Positions 11,764 to 22,527 of a DNA stretch of 64,000 nucleotides are shown here, one piece after another; within the stretch, counting starts at the first letter, position 1, and the number at the start of each line of letters is the position of its first letter. This stretch comes from Pacificimonas flava (lineage in GTDB: Bacteria > Pseudomonadota > Alphaproteobacteria > Sphingomonadales > Sphingomonadaceae). The stretch covers positions 62,001-126,000 of the forward strand of contig NZ_AMRV01000005.1 of the NCBI RefSeq assembly GCF_000342165.1, read 5' to 3'. The position numbers were made by a program, and so were the translations under genes. The notes below the pieces were generated by a model. It did no database searches, was not told the DNA's origin, and saw only the letters and a program-made list of their open reading frames with translations.

Positions 11764-12513
11764 TCAGCCCCCGTTCAGCGCCGCCAGCGTCTTGGCGAAG
11801 CGTCCCTCGCGCTCGGCATTGCGCAGAAAGCCGACCCGCTCGGTGCAGATCTCGTCCGGCACCGCGTCTCCATCGATGATCCCCATCGTCTCCGCGATGA
11901 AATCGTCCAGCGGCATCGCGTTCGGGTTCTCGGCATGGCCCGGCATCAGGTCCGTCTGCACGGCCGGCGGTACGATTTCGTGAACCGCGATGCTGGTGCC
12001 GCGCAGCTGTTCGCGCAGCGCCACGGAATAATTGTGGATCGCGGCCTTCGTCGCGTCATAGGTCGGCGTTGCGCTCAGCGGGACGAAGGCAAGGCCGGAC
12101 GAAACCGTGACGATATAGGCGCCGGGACGCGACAGCAGATGCGGCAGCAGGTGCTGCGTCAGCCGGATGGGGCCGAGCAGGTTGGTCGTCACCGTTGCCT
12201 CCGCATCGGCCAGGCTTTGCGGCGCCGCCTTCATATCCTCCGCCTTCATGATGCCGGCATTGTGGATGACCGCGTTCAGATCGGGATAATCCCGTGTCAG
12301 CCGCTTCGCCGTCTCCTCGATGGCGGCGGCGTCCTGCATGTCGAGCTGCGCCCATTCCATGCCGGGATTGGCGTCCGCGACCGCCTTCAGCGCGTCTTCG
12401 CGGCGGCCGGTGATGATGACGTTGTTGCCGCGCCTGTGGAATTCCTCCGCCAGCTTCTGGCCGATGCCGGCATTGCCGCCGGTGATCAGAATGGTGTTTC
12501 CGCTCTTCAGCAT
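11764..12513 (-). CDS. Short-chain dehydrogenase/reductase, DltE-like
   Basis: A 249-residue classical SDR. The Rossmann dinucleotide motif TGGNAGIG is at residues 11-18. NAG is near residue 90, the catalytic Ser lies in TVSSGLAF, and the YxxxK pair lies in YDATK. The overall pattern resembles COG3967/DltE oxidoreductases; the substrate cannot be told. The start is ATG 12513 with GAGGAGC seven bases upstream; the frame stays open further but without family similarity. It is divergent from an HxlR-type repressor gene 125 bp away, an arrangement in which the regulator commonly controls the oxidoreductase. Confidence 0.88.
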   Translation of the reverse strand: MLKSGNTILITGGNAGIGQKLAEEFHRRGNNVIITGRREDALKAVADANPGMEWAQLDMQDAAAIEETAKRLTRDYPDLNAVIHNAGIMKAEDMKAAPQSLADAEATVTTNLLGPIRLTQHLLPHLLSRPGAYIVTVSSGLAFVPLSATPTYDATKAAIHNYSVALREQLRGTSIAVHEIVPPAVQTDLMPGHAENPNAMPLDDFIAETMGIIDGDAVPDEICTERVGFLRNAEREGRFAKTLAALNGG

Positions 12514-12587
12514 GGGCTTGCTCCTCAAGGGTTGGGGTTCAGGCTCCGGATCTATGAAAACGCGTTCCGATTGGAAGAAGGCACCTG

Positions 12588-12605
12588 AAATATCTATACT
12601 TACCC
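12588..12605. promoter_or_regulatory. AT-rich promoter/operator candidate between the SDR and HxlR genes
   Basis: The only AT-rich stretch in the 125-bp divergent intergenic region reads AAATATCTATACTTAC. It contains promoter-like hexamers on both strands (for example TATAGA on the minus strand). HxlR regulators generally bind short dyads in such regions. No clean palindrome is visible, so the call is tentative. Confidence 0.3.
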
Positions 12606-12638
12606 AAAAGAGAGCGTAATCGAAGGGAAGCTGAGGCG

Positions 12639-13094
12639 ATGACCAAGCTGGGCGACTATACGCCGGCCGACCGTGTGCGGGCCGCGGCCATAAGGGAAAC
12701 GGAGCCCCCGGCCGAAATCGACCCACGCGTGGATGCCCTCGTTGCCGACATGATCGGCCGCGTCGCCGACAAATGGTCGATGGTCATCCTGGAGGTGCTG
12801 GAGGAGCATGGCGAGCTTCGCTTCACGCGCCTGGGCGAGAAGGTCGCTGGCATCAGCCAGAAGATGCTGACCCAGACGCTCCGCCGCATGGAGCGCGACG
12901 GCCTGATCGTCCGCACCGTCCACCCGGTCATTCCGCCAAGGGTGGAATACCGGCTGACCGATCTCGGCCGCAGCCTCGGCCGCGCCTTTTGCGGCGTCTG
13001 GATCTGGGCGGAGGACCATCTCGGAACGATCGAGGCGGCTCGCCGCGACTTCGACGCCCGGCAGGATGGGCAGGCCTCCCGCTCCGTCGCCTAG
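12639..13094 (+). CDS. HxlR-family winged-helix transcriptional regulator
   Basis: A 151-residue protein with the HxlR (PF01638) winged helix. The motif DKWSMVILEVLEEHGELRF, then QKMLTQTLRRMERDGLIVR and a PPRVEYRLTDLGRSL wing, covers residues about 45-115. Such proteins are dimeric repressors or activators that often respond to aldehydes or electrophiles. The divergent SDR is the obvious candidate target. The stop codon shares a CTAG with the stop of the convergent DUF1499 gene, so the two genes end on top of one another. Confidence 0.9.
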   Translation: MTKLGDYTPADRVRAAAIRETEPPAEIDPRVDALVADMIGRVADKWSMVILEVLEEHGELRFTRLGEKVAGISQKMLTQTLRRMERDGLIVRTVHPVIPPRVEYRLTDLGRSLGRAFCGVWIWAEDHLGTIEAARRDFDARQDGQASRSVA

Positions 13095-13501
13095 CCGGTC
13101 AGTTGCGAGAGGAAGCGCCGAATCCGGCGCGCGTTCGTGCCGAGGTCGCTGCGCCCGACGCGCGAGCGGGAACGCATATCCACCTGCGTCCGCCCATCGC
13201 CCGCGCTGCGCAGGCGCACGGCAATATCGTCCTTGAAGCGGAGCAGCCGTGTGGTTGCCACCGCCTCGATCTGACCGGCGCCGAGGTCGCGGGCCACGAT
13301 ATGCCAGCCTGCCGCTTCGCATGCCTCTACCGCGCGGCGGAAGGCTTCGTCTCGCGGCATGGCAAGGACGGCACCGCCGGCCAGGCCCGGATAGGCATCT
13401 CGATGCGCCGCCGTTTTTGCGGGATCAAAATGTGCCGGTCCGTTTCGCTGCAGCACGAACCGGGGCGGATCGGTCAGGTCGGTCGTGATGTCGTTCAGCA
13501 T
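13091..13501 (-). CDS. DUF1499 protein, soluble copy
   Basis: A 136-residue DUF1499 domain protein without a membrane segment. It carries the same signature run as the upstream gene: DITTDLTDPPRF, a central DEAFRRAVE, LLRFKDDIAVR, then VDMRSRSRVGRSDLGTNA. Its ATG overlaps the stop of the upstream gene by one base (TGATG), so expression is translationally coupled. The pair looks like a domain duplication in which the second copy lost the membrane anchor. DUF1499 function is not established. Confidence 0.82.
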   Translation of the reverse strand: MLNDITTDLTDPPRFVLQRNGPAHFDPAKTAAHRDAYPGLAGGAVLAMPRDEAFRRAVEACEAAGWHIVARDLGAGQIEAVATTRLLRFKDDIAVRLRSAGDGRTQVDMRSRSRVGRSDLGTNARRIRRFLSQLTG

Positions 13502-14223
13502 CAGCCGGCGCCTTGCTGCAGATCCCGCAGAAAGGCGCGGATACGGGCCGCGTTCGCCCCCAGATCGCTTTGCCCGACGCGGGAGAGGGAGCGCATGTCC
13601 ACGCGCGACCCGGCTTCGTCTTCGCGGATGCGGATAACCACATCGTCCTTGAATCCGAACCAGCGCGTTTCCGCCGTCGCCTCGATGCGTCCGGCCGCCT
13701 CGTCCGCGCCAACCAGCGTCCAGCCGCGTGCGTCCACCAGCGCCAGGGCGCGGCGAAACGCGTCGTCCGGCGCCGCGTCCAGCGTCAGCGGCCGGATATC
13801 GGCATAGGCCTCCCGCTGCTGCGCGGATATTGCGGGATCGTAGTCCGCCGGATTGGCCGCATTCACGCGGGCGGGAAGCACATCCCGAAACGCGGGCGGG
13901 TCGTCCATGTCCGTGGAAATATCGTGGATGGGCGGGACGGTGCGGGCCGTCATCATCAGCGACAATGACCAGGCAAAGGCAATGCCCCCAACCGCCAGTG
14001 CAACAAGCGGCATTCCCTTCGGTCTGGCCCGGATCAGGGCGACGACCAGCGCGGCGGCGGCAAGCAGCGTGAAGAGGCCCGCCGCCATGGCACCCCATCG
14101 CAGCAGCGACAGGGCGGCGCGGTAATCGACCCCCATGCGGTGAAGCGGCCCCGCCAACAGGACCGCCGCTGCCGATAGCGCGGCACCCAGCAGGATGAAC
14201 CGCGCAAATCCATTGCCTCTCAT
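13501..14223 (-). CDS. DUF1499 protein with N-terminal membrane anchor
   Basis: A 240-residue protein. Residues about 8-100 hold roughly three membrane helices. Residues about 105-240 are a DUF1499 domain with HDISTDMDDPPAF, WFGFKDDVVIRI and VDMRSLSRVGQSDLGANAA. The start is ATG 14223, five bases after GGGGAGG; an upstream in-frame GTG (14229) lacks better support. The downstream soluble paralogue is coupled by a TGATG overlap. The domain probably faces the periplasm. Biochemical role unknown. Confidence 0.83.
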   Translation of the reverse strand: MRGNGFARFILLGAALSAAAVLLAGPLHRMGVDYRAALSLLRWGAMAAGLFTLLAAAALVVALIRARPKGMPLVALAVGGIAFAWSLSLMMTARTVPPIHDISTDMDDPPAFRDVLPARVNAANPADYDPAISAQQREAYADIRPLTLDAAPDDAFRRALALVDARGWTLVGADEAAGRIEATAETRWFGFKDDVVIRIREDEAGSRVDMRSLSRVGQSDLGANAARIRAFLRDLQQGAG

Positions 14224-14317
14224 GACCACCTCCCCGCTCGCCGGTGCTTCTTCGCTTTGCGGCAGACTCGGGCGCTTGGCAATGCGAGTGGCAGGCCGCC
14301 GCCGCCAGCGCGGGGCT

Positions 14318-15295
14318 TCAGGCGCTGCGCATTCCGGCCAGCCGCCCGGCGATGATCTCGTCCGCTTCCTTCATGATCCGGTCGACCAGTTCCTTCACCG
14401 TCGGCACGTCGTCGATCAGGCCAGCGACCATGCCGCAGCTCCAGGCGCCCGCATCCATCTCGCCCTCCTGCATGATCTTCGGATAGACACCGGCCACCTG
14501 TTCCAGAATGTCCGTGATCTTCAGGTCGGCGCCTTTCTCGCGCTCGATCGCCAGAATCTCGTCGACCGCCTTGTTGTCGAGCACGCGCTCCGTGTTGCGC
14601 AGCGGCCGCATGACAAGGCGCGTATCGAGTTCGCTGGCCTTAACGATGGCATCCTTCACATTCTGGTGCACCGGCGCCTCCTTCGTGGCGATGAAGCGCG
14701 TGCCCATGTTGATGCCCTCCGCGCCCATGGCCAGGCTGGCGACCAGGCTGCGCGCGTCCGCTTGGCCCCCCGATGCGACGAAGGGGATCGTCAGCTCGTC
14801 CGCCGCGCGCGGCAGCAGGATCATGTTCGGCACGTCGTCCTCGCCCGGATGGCCGCCGCATTCGAAGCCGTCGACCGACACCGCGTCGCAGCCGATGGCC
14901 TCCGCCTTCAGGCTGTGCCGCACGCTGGTGCATTTGTGGATCACCTTGATGCCGGCATCCTTCATCTTCGGCATCCATTTTTCGGGATTGCGGCCCGCTG
15001 TCTCGACGATACGCACGCCGCCGGCGATGATCGCGTCGATATATTCTGCATAGGGCGGCTCGGAAAAGCTGGGCAGGAAGGTCAGGTTCACGGCAAAGGG
15101 CTTGTCCGTCAGGTCGTTGCAGCGCGCGATCTCCGCCGCCAGCTTTTCCGGCGTGCCCTGCGTCAGCCCGGTAATGGTGCCAAGGCCGCCCGCATTCGAC
15201 ACGGCGGCGGCCAGTTCCGCCAGCCCGACGAAGTGCATGCCCCCCTGAATGATCGGGTGCTCGATGCCGAACAGTTCCGTGATGCGTGTCTTCAT
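14318..15295 (-). CDS. Nitronate monooxygenase family flavoprotein
   Basis: A 325-residue FMN-dependent TIM-barrel protein of the 2-nitropropane dioxygenase/NMO family, which oxidises nitronates or acts as an uncharacterised enoyl-type flavoenzyme. Family motifs are visible: the N-terminal HPIIQGGMHFVG, then DGFECGGHPGED and VASGGQADARSLVASLAMGAEG followed by NMGTRFIATKEA. The start is ATG 15295, about six bases after GGAAGGA. It is divergent from the CitE-like lyase, and a shared acyl-CoA context is possible but not shown. Confidence 0.88.
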   Translation of the reverse strand: MKTRITELFGIEHPIIQGGMHFVGLAELAAAVSNAGGLGTITGLTQGTPEKLAAEIARCNDLTDKPFAVNLTFLPSFSEPPYAEYIDAIIAGGVRIVETAGRNPEKWMPKMKDAGIKVIHKCTSVRHSLKAEAIGCDAVSVDGFECGGHPGEDDVPNMILLPRAADELTIPFVASGGQADARSLVASLAMGAEGINMGTRFIATKEAPVHQNVKDAIVKASELDTRLVMRPLRNTERVLDNKAVDEILAIEREKGADLKITDILEQVAGVYPKIMQEGEMDAGAWSCGMVAGLIDDVPTVKELVDRIMKEADEIIAGRLAGMRSA

Positions 15296-15422
15296 GCTCG
15301 GTCCTTCCCCGCGGTCATTTCCCGTTCCGTCCTCCCGCAGCGGCGCGCCCGCCGCTACTCCCATATTCTGCGGGGCGGGCGCGGATTGCGGCTGCGGCGA
15401 CCCCCCTGATAGAGAGGGGGGC

Positions 15423-16280
15423 ATGACAGACCCCGCCGACCGGCCGCGCCCGCGGCGCTCCGCCCTCTACATGCCGGGTGCCAATGCCCGTGCCCTCGAA
15501 AAGGCACGCGGCCTTCCCGCCGACGTGCTGATCTTCGACCTTGAGGATGCCGTCGCGCCCGACGCGAAGGACCTGGCCCGCCGGCAAGTGGCGGAGGCGC
15601 TGAGGACGGGCGGCTATGGCCGGCGAGAACTTGCCGTCCGCATCAACGGCATCGGCACGCCCTGGCACGAGGGCGATCTCGCCATGGTGCGCGGGGCGAG
15701 GCCCGACGCCGTCGTCCTGCCGAAGGTGGAGGATGCGGATGCGGCGGGCATAGAGGCGGATGGCCTGCCGCTCTGGGCGATGGTGGAAACGCCGCGCGCC
15801 ATTCTCGCCCTGCCGCGGATCGCTGCGGCGGCGTTTCCGGTCCTCATCGCCGGCACCAACGACCTCGCCAAGGATCTGCGCGCGCCGCTGGTACCCGGCC
15901 GCGCCGCGCTGCAAACGGCGCTGCAGAGCCTCGTTATCGCCGCCCGCGCGCATGGCCGCACCGCGCTCGACGGCGTCTTCAACGACATCGGGGATGCAGA
16001 AGCGATGGCGGCGGAATGTGCTGAGGGCGCCGCGCTCGGCTTCGACGGCAAGACGCTGATCCACCCCTCGCAGCTTGCGGCGGCGAACGCGGCCTTCGCG
16101 CCGGACGCGGATGCCGTCCGGGATGCCCGCGCCGTCATCGCCGCCTTCGCCGCGCAGCCGGATGCCGGCGTTCTGAAGGTGGACGGCCGCATGACCGAGC
16201 GGCTTCATCTGGCGGAGGCGCAGCGCATCGACGCGCTCGCCGCCGCCATTGGCCAATCCGATCAGGAGATGTCTTCATGA
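15423..16280 (+). CDS. CitE/HpcH-family lyase (citramalyl- or malyl-CoA lyase-like)
   Basis: A 285-residue HpcH/HpaI aldolase-family protein. The start is ATG 15423, directly after a GAGAGGGGGG ribosome site. Motifs include RSALYMPGANARALEKA (residues about 11-27), the metal-ligand FDLEDAVAP, VRINGIGTPWHEGDL, WAMVETPRAIL and the C-terminal FDGKTLIHPSQL. Relatives cleave citramalyl-CoA, L-malyl-CoA or beta-methylmalyl-CoA to acetyl- or propionyl-CoA plus a 2-oxoacid. The exact substrate cannot be read from sequence. The stop overlaps the next start as ATGA, so it is co-translated with the enoyl-CoA hydratase. This suggests one acyl-CoA pathway, perhaps linked to the propionyl-CoA route of scpA. 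Confidence 0.87.
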   Translation: MTDPADRPRPRRSALYMPGANARALEKARGLPADVLIFDLEDAVAPDAKDLARRQVAEALRTGGYGRRELAVRINGIGTPWHEGDLAMVRGARPDAVVLPKVEDADAAGIEADGLPLWAMVETPRAILALPRIAAAAFPVLIAGTNDLAKDLRAPLVPGRAALQTALQSLVIAARAHGRTALDGVFNDIGDAEAMAAECAEGAALGFDGKTLIHPSQLAAANAAFAPDADAVRDARAVIAAFAAQPDAGVLKVDGRMTERLHLAEAQRIDALAAAIGQSDQEMSS

Positions 16281-17074
16281 CCAGCGCCGACCCCGTCCTC
16301 TACGAACAGGACGGCCACGTCGTCACGATCACGCTCAACCGGCCGGACATGCGCAATCCGCTGGCGGAGGACGTCATCGCCGCCCTGATCTCCGCGCTTC
16401 TGAGGGCGGAGGGCGACAAGGCCGTCCATTGCGTCGTCCTGACCGGCGCCGGCAAGAGCTTCTGCGCCGGCGGCAATCTCAACGAGATCCGCAAGCTGTC
16501 CGCCGAAAAGACGCCGCTCGAAATCGCGGACTGGTACCGGGACGGCATCCAGCGTATCCCCCTGACCTTTGAAACTCTGTCCGTCCCCGTGGTCGCCGCG
16601 GTGAACGGCCACGCCATCGGCGCCGGCTGCGACCTCGCCTGCATGGCCGACATCCGCATTTGCGGGGAGGGTGCGCGCTTTGCGGAGAGTTTCCTGCGCG
16701 TGGGCATCATTCCGGGCGATGGCGGCGCCTGGCTCCTGCCCCGCATCGTGGGTCATGCCCGCGCCATGCACATGCTGCTGACGGCGGAGGGTGTGACGGC
16801 GAAGCGGGCGCTGGACTGGGGCCTCGTCACGGAAATCGCATCCGATGCGGACCTTCTGTCCCGCGCGCAGGCGCTTGCCGCCGCCATCGCCGCCCAGCCG
16901 CCCGCCGCCACGCGGGAGGCGAAGCGCCTGATGCTGAAGGCGCGCGCCCAGAGCCTTGCGGACAGTCTGGCGGAGGCGGCGGTCATGCAGGGCGTCCTGC
17001 AACAGGCCGCCGATCATCAGGAGGCAGTGGCCGCGATTCTCGAAAAGCGAAAGCCGAGCTTCGAGGGGCGCTAA
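16277..17074 (+). CDS. Enoyl-CoA hydratase/isomerase (crotonase family)
   Basis: A 265-residue crotonase-fold enzyme. The CoA-binding loop KSFCAGGNLNEI and the oxyanion-hole segment VNGHAIGAGCDLACMADIRI are present, followed by FLRVGIIPGDGGAWLLPRIV. In this last segment one of the two catalytic glutamates of true hydratases appears replaced (GD-G), so the enzyme may be an isomerase or a related crotonase. The start overlaps the preceding lyase gene (ATGA), so the two form an operon. Confidence 0.88.
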   Translation: MTSADPVLYEQDGHVVTITLNRPDMRNPLAEDVIAALISALLRAEGDKAVHCVVLTGAGKSFCAGGNLNEIRKLSAEKTPLEIADWYRDGIQRIPLTFETLSVPVVAAVNGHAIGAGCDLACMADIRICGEGARFAESFLRVGIIPGDGGAWLLPRIVGHARAMHMLLTAEGVTAKRALDWGLVTEIASDADLLSRAQALAAAIAAQPPAATREAKRLMLKARAQSLADSLAEAAVMQGVLQQAADHQEAVAAILEKRKPSFEGR

Positions 17075-17140
17075 TCTCGTTAATTGCGATTGCGGGCCGC
17101 ACTCCCTACTTTGTGCGGGCAAAGGGAGAAGCGGTCTTAC

Positions 17141-18445
17141 ATGTTGGAAACGAGTGACGCGGCGGAAAGGCCGGCGGATGCGCCTGCGTCCGATTTCACC
17201 CTTGACGCCGGCTTTCTCCCCAGCATTCTGGAGGTCGTCTGTCGCAATACCGGGATGGGCTTTGCAGCGGTCGCCCGTGTCACGGCCCACGAATGGGTCG
17301 CCGCCATGGTGAAGGACGACATCGACTTTGGGTTGTCCGCCGGCGACGAGCTGGATATCGATACGACCATCTGCAAGGAAGTGCGTGCCTCGCGCGATCC
17401 GGTCTTCATCGAGAATGTCGCTCAGAGTCCGCACTGGAGCGCGCATCCGACGCCGGCCCGCTACGGGTTTCAAAGCTACATATCCATGCCGATTTTTCGG
17501 CCGGGCGGCGCGTTTTATGGCACTTTATGCGCGATCGACGTTCATCCGCGCGCCATAGACCGGCCCGAGATCGTCAACATGTTTCGGCTGTTCGCGGATT
17601 TGATCGGCCATCATCTCGATGCGCAGGAACGTCTCGCGACGAGCGAGGCGAACCTTGCAACGAGTGAGGCGAACCTTGCAACGAGCGAGGCGAACCTTGC
17701 ATCGAGTGAGGCGAACCTTGCAACGAGTGAGGCGAACCTCGCCACCAGTCAGGCCAGTCTGACGGACGAGCGGGCGACGCCCGAACTGCGCGAGCAGTTC
17801 ATTGCCGTCCTCGGCCACGATCTGCGCTCTCCGCTTTCGGCGCTGACGTCCGGCATTTCCATCCTCGCTCGTCAGCCGCAGTCCGAAAAATCCGGTCAGA
17901 TTTTGACGTTGATGCGGCAGAGTTCATCGCGGATGAGCGGCCTGATCGACAATGTCCTCGATTTCGCACGTGGCCGTCTTGGCGGTGGAATCTCGCTGGA
18001 TCGGCAGCCGGTCGACATGACGGCGCTGCTGGCGGAACTGGTCGAGGAACATCGTTCGTCCCACCCGGACCGCCAGATCCGCCTCGATTGCCCCCGCGAC
18101 CTTTATCTGAACTGTGATCCGCGCCGCCTGTCGCAATTGGTGTCGAACCTGCTGGGCAATGCCTTGACGCATGGATCGTCTGCCGAACCCGTGCGCGTGG
18201 TCTGCCAGCAGAATGATGGGTTCACCCTGTCGGTCGCCAATGGCGGCGCCGCCATTTCGGACGGCGCGCGCGCTCGCCTGTTTCAACCCTTCAAGCGCGG
18301 GGGGCAGGGCAACAGCAGCGGCGACGGCCTGGGTCTCGGCCTTTATATCGCCTCACAGGTCGCCATTGCGCATGGCGGCGCGCTCAGCGTGAAATCGGAT
18401 GAGCAAGAGACGGTCTTTACGCTCAATATTCCCGCAGCCGCCTAG
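17141..18445 (+). CDS. GAF-domain sensor histidine kinase with tandem-repeat linker
   Basis: A 434-residue soluble two-component kinase. A GAF domain spans residues about 25-163. Six 7-residue repeats (residues 165-206, consensus LATSEAN) form a probable coiled-coil linker. HisKA carries the phospho-acceptor His226 in GHDLRSPLS. The HATPase has SNLLGNALTHG (N box) and DGLGLGLYIAS (G box). No transmembrane segment is seen, so the sensor is cytoplasmic. No response regulator is adjacent, making this an orphan kinase. The start is ATG 17141 with GGGAGAA eleven bases before it; an upstream TTG is not supported. The gene ends 175 bp before cspA. Confidence 0.91.
   Translation: MLETSDAAERPADAPASDFTLDAGFLPSILEVVCRNTGMGFAAVARVTAHEWVAAMVKDDIDFGLSAGDELDIDTTICKEVRASRDPVFIENVAQSPHWSAHPTPARYGFQSYISMPIFRPGGAFYGTLCAIDVHPRAIDRPEIVNMFRLFADLIGHHLDAQERLATSEANLATSEANLATSEANLASSEANLATSEANLATSQASLTDERATPELREQFIAVLGHDLRSPLSALTSGISILARQPQSEKSGQILTLMRQSSSRMSGLIDNVLDFARGRLGGGISLDRQPVDMTALLAELVEEHRSSHPDRQIRLDCPRDLYLNCDPRRLSQLVSNLLGNALTHGSSAEPVRVVCQQNDGFTLSVANGGAAISDGARARLFQPFKRGGQGNSSGDGLGLGLYIASQVAIAHGGALSVKSDEQETVFTLNIPAAA
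17633..17758 (+). repeat. Six 21-bp tandem repeats inside the histidine kinase gene
   Basis: Six head-to-tail 21-bp units, nearly identical (variants ACGAGCGAG and ACGAGTGAG), each encode one LATSEAN-type heptad. The sixth unit is diverged. The near-identity at DNA level shows recent expansion, so copy number may vary between strains and change the linker by whole heptads without breaking the frame. Confidence 0.95.
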
Positions 18446-18620
18446 AAAAACGCGTATGCCTCTTTAATTCTTCGGGCGGATCGTGTATATAGCGGTCAGC
18501 TAAAGTCGCAATTCGACGGTTTTTGGCGCTTTGCGGCCCTTCTTCCTTCTATCGCTACCAGAGGCTACCTGCGGCTGAACACGCGGCCCGGGAATATGAT
18601 TTGATACAAGGAAGACAATT

Positions 18621-18824
18621 ATGCCTATCGGCACCGTAAAATTCTTCAACGCTGACAAGGGTTATGGGTTCATCGCGCCGGAAGATGGCGGCGACGACGC
18701 GTTCGTGCACATCACGGCGGTCGAGGCGGCCGGCATGCGCACGCTCGATAAGAACCAGCGCGTATCCTACGATCTGGTTCAGGAGCGCGGCAAGACCGCC
18801 GCTGCGAACCTCAGCGCCGCTTAA
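18621..18824 (+). CDS. cspA: Cold-shock domain protein
   Basis: A 67-residue single CSD protein that binds single-stranded RNA/DNA and melts mRNA structure. RNP1 (KGYGFIAP) and RNP2 (DAFVHIT) are intact. The ribosome site AAGGAAG lies eight bases before the ATG. A leader of up to about 130 nt precedes the gene, as is usual for cold-inducible csp genes, though I could not identify a specific thermosensor. A strong terminator follows. Confidence 0.96.
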   Translation: MPIGTVKFFNADKGYGFIAPEDGGDDAFVHITAVEAAGMRTLDKNQRVSYDLVQERGKTAAANLSAA

Positions 18825-18848
18825 GATCCGCCCGAGCCATCGGGACTG

Positions 18849-18882
18849 AAAGGGGGAGGGCCGCGGCTCTCCCCCTTTTTTG
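18849..18882 (+). terminator. Rho-independent terminator after cspA
   Basis: A ten-base perfect stem, AAAGGGGGAG (18849-18858) with CTCCCCCTTT (18869-18878), has a GC-rich loop and is followed by further T residues. It lies 25 bp after the cspA stop codon. Confidence 0.92.
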
Positions 18883-19392
18883 TTGTCCGGGGGCGCGGCG
18901 CATCAGCCGGTAGAACCGCCCTTTCGCAGACCGTCAGCTTGACGACAGACCTCGTCCTTGCGTCCGAGATGTTCGCGAAAGGCGGGCCGCGGACCGCCTG
19001 CGTTCACGTCGGCCGCCGGCGCATTGCCGCCGTCCGCCCGCCGTTCACGCCGGAAGAGGAGGAGCGGTCGCTTCTCCAGGCTTGGATATGGAAAGCCAGA
19101 CCTCGATGGAGGGGTCGTGAAACCCCGGCGAACGGTCGTCATGAACCGCCGTTCGTTGGAGTCTTTCCTCGCCAGGCAAGAGAGAAGGCCCTGCGACAAG
19201 TCGGCCCCGCCGCAGGACCCCTGACCCTCTCGGGTGCGCGCGGCGGTGCGGCGTGGTTGAAAACGTCGCGCCGAAACCACTGCGCTGATCCTCAAAACGC
19301 GCGAACGTCCGGAAAGACGCTGTCGCTGCCGAAACGATCGGCGGCGGGCGATTGATCTGTCGCCGCCAGAGGGCGTTTCACCGAATCCGCAG
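18883..19392. other. 510-bp gap between cspA and the TonB receptor gene
   Basis: No convincing coding frame is present; the open frames here (up to 138 codons) have no ribosome site or family features. The stretch does hold two adjacent hairpins at 19111-19126 (GGGGT/ACCCC) and 19129-19155 (CGAACGG/CCGTTCG). Their loops share TCGT and GAA. This could be a structured small RNA or the remains of a decayed gene. The first is inference and the second cannot be tested here. Confidence 0.35.
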
Positions 19393-19431
19393 AAAAAAGA
19401 GCCCGGCGGAACATCGATCCACCGGGCTCTT
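19393..19431 (-). terminator. Rho-independent terminator after the TonB receptor gene
   Basis: Read on the minus strand, a perfect ten-base stem (AAGAGCCCGG at 19397-19406 with CCGGGCTCTT at 19422-19431) is followed by a run of six T residues. It lies 24 bp after the stop of the receptor gene. Confidence 0.93.
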
Positions 19432-19454
19432 CCCCCTTTTATGCAGACGCCTCC

Positions 19455-22283
<2,829 letters not shown>

Positions 22284-22471
22284 GATATTTCCAAACTCCC
22301 CAAGAATTTGATGTCATGACCTCTCGCACAGGATTGCGACGACGCAAGCGCAAAAGTGAGAGCTTTCAAGCGATTCGGGAGCCTTCGTAGCGACGTTGCA
22401 ACAGTAACTTTCCGGTTGTGACAGGGAGCCGCTCTTTTGTGTCGCGGCCGGGAATCGCCCTTCCGCGCACG

Positions 22472-22498
22472 AAAAGGGGGGCCGTGAACGGCCCCCCT
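22472..22498 (-). terminator. Rho-independent terminator after pnp
   Basis: On the minus strand a GGGGGGCCG/CGGCCCCCC stem (22476-22497) with a tight loop is followed by TTTT. It lies about 30 bp after the pnp stop and closes the long rimP–pnp transcription unit. Confidence 0.9.
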
Positions 22499-22527
22499 CT
22501 CATTCGGTCATAAGTGCTGGACCGGCG

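Noticed and set aside
18939-19355. 138-codon frame in the cspA–TonB gap
   Set aside because: No ribosome site, no domain, and the opposite strand is equally open; more likely non-coding.
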